DNA from: Vicinamibacterales bacterium
GTDB taxonomy: Bacteria; Acidobacteriota; Vicinamibacteria; Vicinamibacterales; UBA8438
Reading direction: 5' to 3'
Assembly: GCA_937766455.1 (NCBI GenBank)
Contig: CALLXD010000003.1
Span: 1-61,151, forward strand
DNA: 61,151 nucleotides
Position numbers and translations under genes: made by a program. Below are positions 1-7,598 of the stretch, piece after piece. Position 1 is the first letter of the stretch, and each line of letters starts with the position of its first letter. Below the pieces are notes generated by a model. The model was not told the DNA's origin, made no database searches, and worked only from the letters and a program-made list of their open reading frames with translations.

Positions 1-17
1 CGTCCCTCTGGCCCAGA

Positions 18-39
18 CGCCTCCGCCGAGGCGGAGGCG
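18..39. repeat. perfect 9-bp inverted repeat beside the IS insertion point
   Basis: CGCCTCCGC at 18-26 and GCGGAGGCG at 31-39 form a perfect 9-bp stem with a 4-base loop. It lies 9 bp outside the left end of the IS, inside the interrupted coding sequence. It may be incidental to Pro/Arg codons, or it may have attracted the insertion. Confidence 0.6.
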
Positions 40-44
40 CGTTG

Positions 45-48
45 AGCT
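45..48. repeat. target-site duplication, left copy (AGCT)
   Basis: AGCT precedes the left IS end and recurs at 1294-1297 right after the other end. Removing the element plus one copy restores the reading frame of the split gene, which supports this placement of the insertion point. Confidence 0.75.
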
Positions 49-66
49 TGATCCGATCCCGTGGAC
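49..66. repeat. left terminal inverted repeat of the IS
   Basis: TGATCCGATCCCGTGGAC at 49-66 pairs with the reverse complement of 1276-1293 with one mismatch (A/G at the third base). The TG...CA termini are typical of the IS3 family. Confidence 0.88.
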
Positions 67-87
67 ACTTTCCGAAGGGCGGATACG

Positions 88-405
88 ATGTCCAGAGTGG
101 AATCAAACAAGGCAGGCCGGCGAGCCCGGCGGCAGTTCTCTGAAGAGTTCAAGGCCGGGGCCGTCCGGTTGGTGATCGAGGAGGACAAGACGGTCGGCGC
201 GGTGGCGCGGGAGCTCGACCTCACGCCGTCGGCGCTCGGCAACTGGGTGGACCGGGCGCGCGCCGAGCGCACGAAGGGCAAGAGCGGGCTGATGCAGGCG
301 GAGCGAGAGGAGCTCGCCCGGCTTCGCAAAGAGAATCGCATCCTCGCGGAGGAGCGCGACATTCTAAAAAAAGCGGCGGCCTTCTTCGCGAAGCACAGCC
401 GATGA
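88..405 (+). CDS. IS3-family transposase OrfA (helix-turn-helix subunit)
   Basis: A small basic DNA-binding protein of the IS3 family. After a short basic N-terminus comes the typical helix-turn-helix region ('FSEEFKAGAVRLV' with 'VARELDLTPSALGNWV'). A C-terminal leucine-zipper-like helix ('REELARLRKENRILAEERDILKK', heptad leucines) mediates multimerisation in the family. ATG 88 is preferred because the earlier in-frame GTG at 61 lies inside the terminal inverted repeat. The stop overlaps the OrfB start (ATGA at 402-405). The A7 run at 366-372 would allow a -1 frameshift to make the OrfAB transposase. Confidence 0.92.
   Translation: MSRVESNKAGRRARRQFSEEFKAGAVRLVIEEDKTVGAVARELDLTPSALGNWVDRARAERTKGKSGLMQAEREELARLRKENRILAEERDILKKAAAFFAKHSR
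366..372 (+). other. A7 slippery site for programmed -1 frameshift (OrfAB)
   Basis: Seven A residues near the end of orfA, read in the orfA frame as (CT)A AAA AAA. A -1 slip enters the orfB frame, which stays open from here through ATG 402. IS3 elements commonly make their active transposase by -1 frameshifting on A-rich heptamers. Site and open frame are seen; use in vivo is inferred. Confidence 0.75.
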
Positions 406-1268
406 GGTTTCAGTTCATCGCCGTGGAGAAGGCCTATCACACCGTGACGATTCTGTGCCGATGCTTACAGGTGACCCCGAGTGGGTTCTATGCGTGGCGT
501 GGGCGCCCGGAGTCGACGCATGCGCGCGACGACCGCCGCCTGAAGGTGCTCGTGCGGGCGTCCTTCGACGCGAGCCAACACCGGTACGGCAGTCCGCGCG
601 TCCACGCCGATCTCATCGACCAGCGGGAGCAGGTCAGCCGCAAGCGCGTCGTGCGGTTGATGCAAGAAGAGGGGCTCGTCGCGCGACAGCGTAGACGCTA
701 CAAGCACACCACCATGAGTGACCACGATCAGCCGATCGCCGCCAATCTCCTGGATCGCCGGTTCGACGCGGCTGGACCGAATCAGCGCTGGGTCGGCGAC
801 ACCACCGAGTTCGTGATCGGCACCAGCGGCAAGCTCTACCTGGCCGCCATCCTCGATCTGTACTCGCGCTTCGTGGTCGGCTGGGCCGTCAGTGCCGTCA
901 ATGATCGCCATCTGACCCTTCACGCACTAGAGCGCGCGCTCAAGCGTCGGTGCCCCGGGGTCGGGCTCTTGCACCACTCCGACCAGGGCTGCACGTACGC
1001 CAGCGCGGACTATCAAGCACGCCTCACCGTGCACGGCATCGTCTGCAGCATGAGCCGTCGGGGTAATTGCCATGACAACGCCGCGATGGAGAGCTTCTTC
1101 TCGACGGTCAAGCACGAGCTCGGCGACCAGTTCGCCAGCAACGGGGACGCCAAGATGGAATTGTTCGACTACATCGAAGTGTTCTATAACCAACGGCGTC
1201 GGCACTCGACGCTCGGACAAATCAGTCCAGCGGCATTCGAGCAACGAGCACAGACTCAAGCGGCGTAG
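402..1268 (+). CDS. IS3-family transposase OrfB (DDE integrase catalytic subunit)
   Basis: Catalytic part of the transposase, 288 aa. An N-terminal HTH_21-like region ('YGSPRVHADL') precedes an rve integrase core. The catalytic triad is visible as Asp133 (GDTTEF), Asp194 (HSDQG) and Glu230 (NAAMESFF), with the 35-residue D-E spacing typical of IS3 (DD35E). The C-terminal 'YNQRRRHSTLG' motif is also standard. It overlaps orfA by four bases. Full length with no visible defect, so the element may be mobile. Minus-strand frames across this gene are shadows. Confidence 0.95.
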   Translation: MRFQFIAVEKAYHTVTILCRCLQVTPSGFYAWRGRPESTHARDDRRLKVLVRASFDASQHRYGSPRVHADLIDQREQVSRKRVVRLMQEEGLVARQRRRYKHTTMSDHDQPIAANLLDRRFDAAGPNQRWVGDTTEFVIGTSGKLYLAAILDLYSRFVVGWAVSAVNDRHLTLHALERALKRRCPGVGLLHHSDQGCTYASADYQARLTVHGIVCSMSRRGNCHDNAAMESFFSTVKHELGDQFASNGDAKMELFDYIEVFYNQRRRHSTLGQISPAAFEQRAQTQAA

Positions 1269-1275
1269 TTAAACC

Positions 1276-1293
1276 GTCCACGGGATCGGACCA
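1276..1293. repeat. right terminal inverted repeat of the IS
   Basis: Reverse complement TGGTCCGATCCCGTGGAC, with 17 of 18 matches to the left end. It is followed directly by the AGCT target duplication at 1294-1297. Confidence 0.88.
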
Positions 1294-2162
1294 AGCTCAG
1301 GTAACGTCTGCACATCGTCCGGGAAGATCAGATGCGAGACGTCGCGCTCCACCAGCGCCGTCTTGCATGCCAGGGTCATCAATTCCGCATGCTTTGAGGT
1401 GTGCAGCACCGTCTGCGAGAACCTGGCGACGGGTGCGAATGCGGCGGCCAAGTCGATCTCCTGGAACGCACCAGGGCCCAGGACCTGCGCGTCAACCTGA
1501 CCCGTCAGGGCCAACACCGGTGCCCGGTCGACTTTGGCGTCCCACAGCCCGGTCATCAGATTCGTCGCCCCCGGACCGGCGATGGTCAGGCAGGCGGCGG
1601 GCGTGCCAGTCAGCTTCGCATAGCCCGAACAGGCGAACGCGGCTGCCCCTTCATGACGAATGCCGTAGTACCGCAGGCGACCGCGCTTCTCTTGCAAGCG
1701 CAGCGCGTCTGACAGGCCCAGGTTCGAGTGCCCGACCATGCCGAACACGGTCGTGACCCCCCAATTGGTCATGGTCTCTGCCATGACATCGGTCACCGTC
1801 GTCGCGTGCGGTGGCTCCGCCTCTGGTCCAACGTAGATGCCGTCCTCGCGCACCTCGACTGGATACAGGGTCTGCCCGGTGTCCGCATGCCCGCCCGGCG
1901 AGCGCCCGGTCTGTGGATCGAAATCCCAGCCATGCCAGGGGCACCGCAGCCAGCACTGCCCGTTCTCGCCGGCCTCGATGGAGCCTTCGCCCAAAGGTCC
2001 GCCCTGGTGCGGGCAGCGATTATCCATGGCGGTGAATTCGCCAGCAATATGGGTCAGCGCCATCGCATGGGTGCCGGCCGTGACCGTCTTGACCCGACCT
2101 TCCGGTAGCTCGTCGAGATCGGCGACCCGATACCACTCAAGAGTCTTGTCTGTTGTCGTCAG
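1294..2162 (-). pseudogene. Rieske [2Fe-2S] / thiamine-diphosphate enzyme fusion, truncated by IS
   Basis: N-terminal Rieske domain with both cluster motifs (CPHQGG and CPWHGW) followed by the N-terminal PYR domain of a pyruvate-oxidase/acetolactate-synthase-type ThDP enzyme: 'GVTTVFGMVGHSN', the cofactor-activating Glu in 'IRHEGAAAFAC', 'ACLTIAGPGATN' and 'FPDDVQTLP'. The IS cuts the protein just after this last motif. The frame is open back to the upstream stop but has no ATG, GTG or TTG before Met at 2063, which lies inside the Rieske domain. The full Rieske fold therefore needs an upstream start, and CTG at 2160-2162 fits. The role before disruption may have been decarboxylation of a 2-oxoacid with electron transfer through the Rieske centre; the substrate is unknown. 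It follows the DUF5996 gene by 12 bp. Confidence 0.85.
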
Positions 2163-2174
2163 GGGTACAGTCGT

Positions 2175-3020
2175 TCAGCGAGCCGGCGCCAGCATGTGTT
2201 GGCGTCCGGCCACGAGTAATACGTTCCAAAGGTCTAGAAGATAGCCGCGTGGATCACGGCTGGCGATCAGCGACGCGTACGGCAACACGGCGCCGGTGAA
2301 CCCACTCGTGCGCCAGGTCGTTCCGGCCGGCAACGCCAGGGAGGTGAAAGCCTCAGGAGAGGGATAGGCGGTCACATAGAAGTACGGCTCGGGCACCATG
2401 CCATCGCCCAGCGTGAACCCGAAGTTCATCTGCTTGTCCGCGTTCTCCGGGTCGTTGGGATCCTGGCCAGGAATCGTTTCTCCGGGCAGCCAGACCATGG
2501 ACAGGTCGAAGTGATGAGGCCAGACCTGAATCGGACTTGTCTCTTCGCGAATACCGGCTCTGAGCGCCGTCATCGCCCCGGTCACGTCAGCCCAGGCGCG
2601 TGCGATCGTCTGGGCACATCCGGCCGTGTAGTTCGCCCCAGTCGCCTCCGTCGTCGCGTCCCGCACTGCGGGCACCGATGCAGGGTCGAGCCCGCTCGCC
2701 GTCAAGAAGTCTCCGATTCGCGCCGCCAGCGCGTGGGCTGACTGCCCCACAAGCGGCTCGACCAATTCGTCGTCGTCCGAGGTCCGCCCCCGCAGCTCGC
2801 TTCGACGGAGATCGAGTTCCAACTCGAAGTCCACCCCGGCGTAGATGACGCCGGTCGTCAGGCCGCTCAGTGCAGGGCGCAGACTGCCCTGCCACCAGTG
2901 CTTGCGGGGAAGACGGCACGTGGTCGCCCAGTCGCCGCATACACGCGCGTAGGCGTGCAAGGTATCGCGTGTCTCCCCGAGGGACACATCGTCAAGTCTG
3001 GGAAATCGCTCCGTGGTCAT
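2175..3020 (-). CDS. DUF5996 family protein
   Basis: 281 aa soluble protein with no signal peptide. Family hallmarks seen: 'WPHHFDLSMVW' near residue 170, the 'NFGFTLGD...PEPYFYVTAYP' block, and a C-terminal 'FLLDLWNVLL'-like helix ('YLLDLWNVLLVAG'). DUF5996 proteins have no established biochemical role to my knowledge. The stop lies 12 bp before the probable CTG start of the Rieske-ThDP gene, suggesting co-transcription. ATG 3020 starts 'MTTERFPRLDD'. Family assignment is fairly firm; function is unknown. Confidence 0.85.
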   Translation of the reverse strand: MTTERFPRLDDVSLGETRDTLHAYARVCGDWATTCRLPRKHWWQGSLRPALSGLTTGVIYAGVDFELELDLRRSELRGRTSDDDELVEPLVGQSAHALAARIGDFLTASGLDPASVPAVRDATTEATGANYTAGCAQTIARAWADVTGAMTALRAGIREETSPIQVWPHHFDLSMVWLPGETIPGQDPNDPENADKQMNFGFTLGDGMVPEPYFYVTAYPSPEAFTSLALPAGTTWRTSGFTGAVLPYASLIASRDPRGYLLDLWNVLLVAGRQHMLAPAR

Positions 3021-3381
3021 GTGTGCGCTCTATCTTCCCTTGCTCATTCCCGGCGGGCAAGCGCCCACGTCCGACCTCCTCGGCCGCGGTCCTCCCCACC
3101 GTCATTCCGTCTCATATAGATGCGCGCCACGGGGCGACGGTTACGCCGACCCTCGGTGGCTACACGCCACAGCGCGACGGACGAGCGTCACCTTCAGCGT
3201 CCCGAGCGCATCTCTGCAAGTGCGCGGCCCGTGTCCGAGTGGCCCCACCGCGCGGCACCACTTCGTCACGGGACAACGCCCGTCGTATAGTGGGAGCTGG
3301 TCAGCTGGCAACACGGCCGAGAGATGGGCTCATCGATGTCATAGACGCGCCCAAGCCCGCGAAAGGCGGCATTCTGTAGAC
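3021..3381. other. divergent intergenic region, no gene seen
   Basis: About 360 bp between the minus-strand DUF5996 gene and the plus-strand transporter. Open frames cross it, but they have no family resemblance and look like GC-rich chance frames. It must hold promoters for both directions. TATAGT at 3286-3291 is a possible plus-strand -10, weakly supported. Confidence 0.5.
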
Positions 3382-4776
3382 ATGGTTTCCCACAGCCCAC
3401 CGGCCGCCAGTCCCCTGGACCGCGGCCTTCGCCTGTTCGCGGACGTCCGGCCGGGCGAGGGGCTTACCGCCGTCCTGCTGGCTCTCAACATCTTCCTCCT
3501 GCTCACGGCGTACTACGTCCTGAAGCCGGTTCGAGAGGCTCTCATCCTCGGACAGGGCTCGGCAGAGCTCAAGAGCTATATGTCGGCCGGGATGGTGATC
3601 GTGTTGGCCGTGGTGGTGCCCCTGTAAGGTCGACTGGCGGCACGGGTCGCACGCCGCCGATTGATCAACATCGTCACCGCCATCTTTGCCGCCTGTCTTG
3701 CGCTCTTCTACGCCCTCTTGCAATTCGACGCCCCGATCGGAAAGGTGTTTTTTGTCTGGATCGGCGTGCTCAACATGATGATCGTGGCGCAATTCTGGGG
3801 ATTCGCGAACGACCTCTATACCAAGGACGAAGGGGAACGGTTGTTTGCGATCGTCGGATTCGGCGCGTCGCTGGGGGCCGTACTCGGGGCGGTCGTCGCG
3901 GGATGGCTGATCGCCCCTCTTGGACTCGCTCAGCTGCTGCTCGTGGGGGCCGGGCTTCTCGTCGCTCAAGCGGCGCTCACGAACTACGTTGACACACGTG
4001 AGACTGCGCGCGCTGAGACGCAGTCGGTCGAGGTCGGAACGACGCCTGACGCGGAGGAGAAGCAACCGGCCTCGGTGGGGGCCTTCGGAATGGTCTTCGG
4101 CACCCCGTACCTCCTCCTGCTCGGCTTCATGCTCCTGTGCCTTAACCTGGTGAATACCACCGGGGAGTACATTCTTGGCAGCGTGATCGAAGACGTCGCC
4201 CGCGAGTCGGTTGCGGCCGGCACGGCCCGGGCCGGTGGCCTCACCGTCGAGGAGTTCATTGGCCAGTTCTACTCCCAGTTCTTCAGCGTCGTCAACGTCG
4301 TCTCCCTACTGATTCAGCTGTTCCTGGTGTCTCGCATCATCAAATACGTTGGTGTGCGATTCGGCGTGATGGCGCTCCCCTGCATCGCCATGGGTGCTTA
4401 CAACGTGCTGGCGTTCTTTCCGGTGCTGGCCGCAGTCCGTTGGGCAAAGACCGCCGAGAACGCGACCGACTATTCCTTGAACAACACCGTGCGCAACATG
4501 TTGTTTCTCCCGTGCACGCGCGAGCAGAAATACGGCGCGAAGCAGGTAATCGATTCATTCTTCGTCCGGATCGGGGACGTACTGTCGGCGGCACTCGTGT
4601 TTGTCGGCACCACCTATTTCGCCCTCGGCGGAAGCGGCTTTGCCGTCGTGAACATCGTCATCGTGTCCGTGTGGCTGGTCCTCGCATTCATCATCGGACG
4701 TGAGTACAAGCAGCTCACGGCCGTCGGGAAGGCTCCCGGCCCAGCACTGATCAGTGGCGCGAACGCGTCGAAGTGA
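3382..4776 (+). pseudogene. ATP/ADP-translocase-like (NTT/MFS) transporter with an in-frame TAA
   Basis: Multi-pass membrane protein resembling bacterial nucleotide (NTP/NDP) exchange transporters. Seen: 'LLLTAYYVLKPVREALIL', a first helix ending at 'VVVPL', then TAA at 3625-3627, and then the same frame continues ('GRLAARVARRRLINIVTAIF') to 4776 with many hydrophobic helices. The stop sits where homologues, as I recall them, have 'PAYG', so Tyr TAC/TAT to TAA is the simplest explanation. ATG 3382 starts 'MVSHSPPAASPLDRGLRLF'. The downstream part alone could begin at TTG 3661 but would lack the first helices. PPK2 follows 7 bp later, linking it to nucleotide and polyphosphate metabolism. It could be a true pseudogene or a base-call error. 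Confidence 0.8.
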
Positions 4777-4783
4777 ATCTGAC

Positions 4784-5596
4784 ATGGCCAAGCAAGACAG
4801 ACAGGGACGCACCAAACGTCTCAGCAACAAGCGATACCTGAAGGAACTGGCTAAACTCCAGCTCGACCTGGTCAAAATGCAGGAGTGGGTCGTGGAGAAG
4901 CAGCTCAAGGTGGCGGTTGTGTTCGAGGGGCGTGATGCCGCCGGTAAAGGGGGCACGATCAAACGCATCACTGAGAGCCTGAATCCTCGCATCTGCCGTA
5001 TCGTCGCGCTACAGAAGCCGACTGAGCGCGAGCGGACCCAGTGGTACTTTCAACGCTATGTCGCCCACCTTCCGGCGGCCGGAGAAGTGGTCCTGTTCGA
5101 TCGCAGCTGGTACAACCGGGCCGGTGTCGAGCGGGTCATGGGATTTGCCACCGACGACGAGGTCCAGGAGTTCCTTCGCACCTGTCCGAGCTTCGAGCAG
5201 ATGTTGATTCGATCGGGCATTCTGGTCGTGAAGTACTGGTTCTCCGTCAGCGAGGCTGAACAAGAGCGCCGGTTCAAGGATCGGATCGAGAACCCGACCA
5301 AGCGATGGAAACTCAGCGGAATGGACCTCGAATCGCGGGCGCGCTGGTTCGACTATGCGAGGGCCAAAGACGAGATGTTCGCGCTGACCGATACCGCGGG
5401 ATCACCGTGGCATGTCGTGCAGGCAGACAACAAGAAGCGCGCACGATTGAATTGCATCCATCACCTGCTGAGCCTCGTTCCGTGTCCGTATCACAAAGTA
5501 GAACCAGTCGCGCTCACGGTGCCGACGCTCCAGCGAGCCACCGGGTATGTTCGCCCGCCGGTCGACGACCAGACGTTCGTGCCGGAGGTGTTCTAG
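4784..5596 (+). CDS. ppk2: polyphosphate kinase 2 (PPK2, class I type)
   Basis: Cytoplasmic kinase of the P-loop PPK2 family, 270 aa, transferring phosphate between polyphosphate and nucleotides. Walker A at about 49-58 (GRDAAGKGGT), Walker B Asp106 in 'LFDRSWYNRAG', and the lid region with 'QWYFQRYVAHLP'. The sequence is close to class I enzymes, which mainly phosphorylate NDPs, though ADP/GDP preference cannot be read from sequence. ATG 4784 is 7 bp after the transporter stop, so the two are probably one operon. A VTC-domain protein lies convergently downstream. Confidence 0.95.
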   Translation: MAKQDRQGRTKRLSNKRYLKELAKLQLDLVKMQEWVVEKQLKVAVVFEGRDAAGKGGTIKRITESLNPRICRIVALQKPTERERTQWYFQRYVAHLPAAGEVVLFDRSWYNRAGVERVMGFATDDEVQEFLRTCPSFEQMLIRSGILVVKYWFSVSEAEQERRFKDRIENPTKRWKLSGMDLESRARWFDYARAKDEMFALTDTAGSPWHVVQADNKKRARLNCIHHLLSLVPCPYHKVEPVALTVPTLQRATGYVRPPVDDQTFVPEVF

Positions 5597-5739
5597 ACCG
5601 CGCAGCCCAGGGCGACGCAAGGACAAAACGACGCCGGCCGTGCACCGTCCGCTCCACGACACGCGCTTGAACCGCCCTGGACTGGAGAGGCCGTGGCGCT
5701 GGTGATTCCGCTTGATACCTGGCCGTCCGAGAGCCCGCG

Positions 5740-7260
5740 CTAGACCGGCTCGTGTGCTTTGAGCAGCGGGTTCCGCCGCAGGAAGCGGTGGAGAACGCCG
5801 AGATCTTTCACAATGGGCACGGCGTCGAAGCGCAGACGCCCGCGCGCCCGCCCTACGTACTCAATCACCACGAAATACTCCGCGGTCTTGGTGCCATGGG
5901 CCCGCCGTTCGAGCGCGACTCGGTATATCCGTCCAGACCGCCGATTCTCGACCAGAAACCCTCTGGACCGTTTGTACTCCGAGTGTCCCCGTTTCATCTT
6001 GGTCACCCACGGCAGCCGCTCGAGGTCGTGTCGTGACACCAGCTCCACGCGGGTGACTGGCACGACATCGCGGCTGAAGATGGGGACAGGCTTGGTCGCG
6101 ATCGACTCCCTGGGTCGCCAACAGGCCAGGTCGGCGCCACTGATCGCCACCGACAGTCCTTTGTGCTCTCCGACCACCGAGTGCTCATGTTCTTCCAAAA
6201 GGAGAGCGTGCTTGAAGTAGGGACGAAAGGTCTTCGAACTCTCCAGATAGCGCGCCAGATTGACGTAGTGTTCGTGGTGTTTGTACCGCACTGGCCGACT
6301 CGAAAACTCCGTGGACAACCGAGAACCAGGGAGTTCATCGAGAAACCCCTCCCGGCGAATTTGATGGGCCGAGCGAAGGCTCATCCCGCGATATTTTTTT
6401 GAGGGGGTCCGAAACGCCCGGAACCGTGTGATCGTTTGCTTGAGCCAGTCACCAAGCGGGGTGCCGCTGACGCGTGCCTTGTCGACCTTGACCTCGAAAC
6501 GAGAGAACGCCTCGGTACCAACCGGCACCCCTGCAAACACGCCGTTGCGCTCGTCAAACGCGTAGTGCGTGACACGTGTATCGAGCGTGGCCCGGAATGC
6601 GTCCCGGTACTCCTCGGTTTGGCCGACGAAGTGCGTACGCTCGTACTCCGTGCCTATGACTGGCAACCATCGGAAATCTTCGAACGCCCCAACCGTTTCG
6701 AGTAGATACACGTAGAGCGAGTGGTCGATGGTCCCCTGCTCCGCTCTCGGGTTCCCGATGATACGGGTGATGTCGGCGAGCGACAGGCGTGGCCGTCGTT
6801 GCTTCGACTTGTGGGTATCCCGGCCAAGGATGGCATCGGAGAGCCGTAGAATCTCCACCATCGAGTCTCGGGTCTCCGACTTCCGCCGTCGACGTGGGCT
6901 CCGCCGTTTCGACGACGACTCGCGCGGGTCCGCATCCACGGTGCGCTTGATTTCCAGGAGCTCGAAGTTGGTCTCCGCGCTGAGATCCCACCGTCCCGGC
7001 AACCGCTCGCGCTCGTACCCCCGCGCTTTGACCGAGAGTCCTGGTGGGAGTCCGCGCGCCACATCGCCAAAGTACACGGTGCGGGTCACCGGCGTGTCCG
7101 GAAACGCCAACTGCTTGGTGTGGCGGTCGAGTTCCTCGATAAGTTCGGGCGTGTCACGAATGTAGACAACGAAGCGGTCTTCCCGTCGCTCGAGGTCCAC
7201 CCGACGGGCGACTGGGGCGCCCGGAATGGCGTGGGACGGTGTGACGTCAACCAGGGTCAT
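5740..7260 (-). CDS. VTC-domain (CYTH/TTM-fold) polyphosphate-polymerase-like protein
   Basis: 506 aa. It shows the alternating charged beta-strand pattern of VTC/CYTH triphosphate-tunnel proteins: 'RTVYFGD', 'SVKARGY', 'NFELLEIKRT', 'YERTHFVG', 'LDTRVTHYAFD' and 'FSRFEVKVDK'. Paired basic and acidic residues such as ExK and RxR line the tunnel in the family and bind polyphosphate or nucleotide. A basic insertion at about 115-127 (SSKRRSPRRRRK) may bind polyphosphate. After the VTC core a basic C-terminal extension of roughly 200 aa is not recognised. VTC proteins in yeast make polyphosphate from ATP. Proximity to PPK2 and the nucleotide transporter supports a polyphosphate role, but the exact activity is inferred. 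Confidence 0.75.
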   Translation of the reverse strand: MTLVDVTPSHAIPGAPVARRVDLERREDRFVVYIRDTPELIEELDRHTKQLAFPDTPVTRTVYFGDVARGLPPGLSVKARGYERERLPGRWDLSAETNFELLEIKRTVDADPRESSSKRRSPRRRRKSETRDSMVEILRLSDAILGRDTHKSKQRRPRLSLADITRIIGNPRAEQGTIDHSLYVYLLETVGAFEDFRWLPVIGTEYERTHFVGQTEEYRDAFRATLDTRVTHYAFDERNGVFAGVPVGTEAFSRFEVKVDKARVSGTPLGDWLKQTITRFRAFRTPSKKYRGMSLRSAHQIRREGFLDELPGSRLSTEFSSRPVRYKHHEHYVNLARYLESSKTFRPYFKHALLLEEHEHSVVGEHKGLSVAISGADLACWRPRESIATKPVPIFSRDVVPVTRVELVSRHDLERLPWVTKMKRGHSEYKRSRGFLVENRRSGRIYRVALERRAHGTKTAEYFVVIEYVGRARGRLRFDAVPIVKDLGVLHRFLRRNPLLKAHEPV

Positions 7261-7598
7261 GGTGTGCTCATCAACCGGTCAGTGGAGTAGATGCGGGTCG
7301 TGCCCTCAGCGTTACGTCCAGGCCGAGTGCCAACTAGGCCTCGCGCGCCACCTGCAGAGGCGGCACGCGTGGAGACGACCTTCAGGTCCGCCTGCCAACA
7401 CGGCAATACGCTCGTGTCCATCATGGCCTGAGAGCGAGCCGACAGCACATTTTATCTCGCGCCTCGCGTCGCCCCTATCTGGACGGTGGCGGGCCGCGAG
7501 TCAGACCAGGGTCTGAGCCTTGCGAGCCGAGCCCCGGGACGCTACGCCAACCACAGGTAGACTCTCAGCGACGCCTCCGCGAACCCAACAGGACAGAC
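7261..7598. other. intergenic region, no gene seen
   Basis: About 340 bp between the divergent VTC-domain gene and the dienelactone-hydrolase-like gene. Nothing coding is convincing. It presumably carries both promoters; no strong -10 or operator was identified. Confidence 0.5.

Larger units (their letters stand above)
1..48 (-). pseudogene. 3' continuation of the IS-split Rieske-ThDP gene
   Basis: Read on the minus strand after removing the IS and one AGCT copy, these bases continue the frame of the gene at 1294-2162 without a stop. They add a Pro- and Arg-rich stretch (Leu-Asn-Ala-Pro-Pro-Pro-Arg...). The rest of the ThDP-enzyme (middle and C-terminal domains) would lie outside the window. 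Frame continuity is seen directly; identity comes from the upstream part. Confidence 0.7.
49..1293 (+). mobile_element. IS3-family insertion sequence, complete
   Basis: A 1245-bp element carrying overlapping orfA and orfB. Its ends start TG and finish CA. Terminal inverted repeats at 49-66 and 1276-1293 match at 17 of 18 positions (core TCCGATCCCGTGGAC). The direct repeat AGCT flanks it at 45-48 and 1294-1297, consistent with the 3-5-bp target duplications of IS3 elements. The transposase frames are intact and the A7 frameshift site is present, so the copy looks recent and potentially active. It disrupts a minus-strand Rieske-ThDP enzyme gene. The IS3 subgroup was not determined. Confidence 0.93.

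Noticed and set aside
465-1259. minus-strand open frames across the IS
   Set aside because: They oppose the intact OrfB with DDE residues and are ordinary shadows.
3013-3381. N-terminal extension of the transporter frame
   Set aside because: The upstream 123 codons have no hydrophobic or family features; ATG 3382 gives the expected N-terminus.
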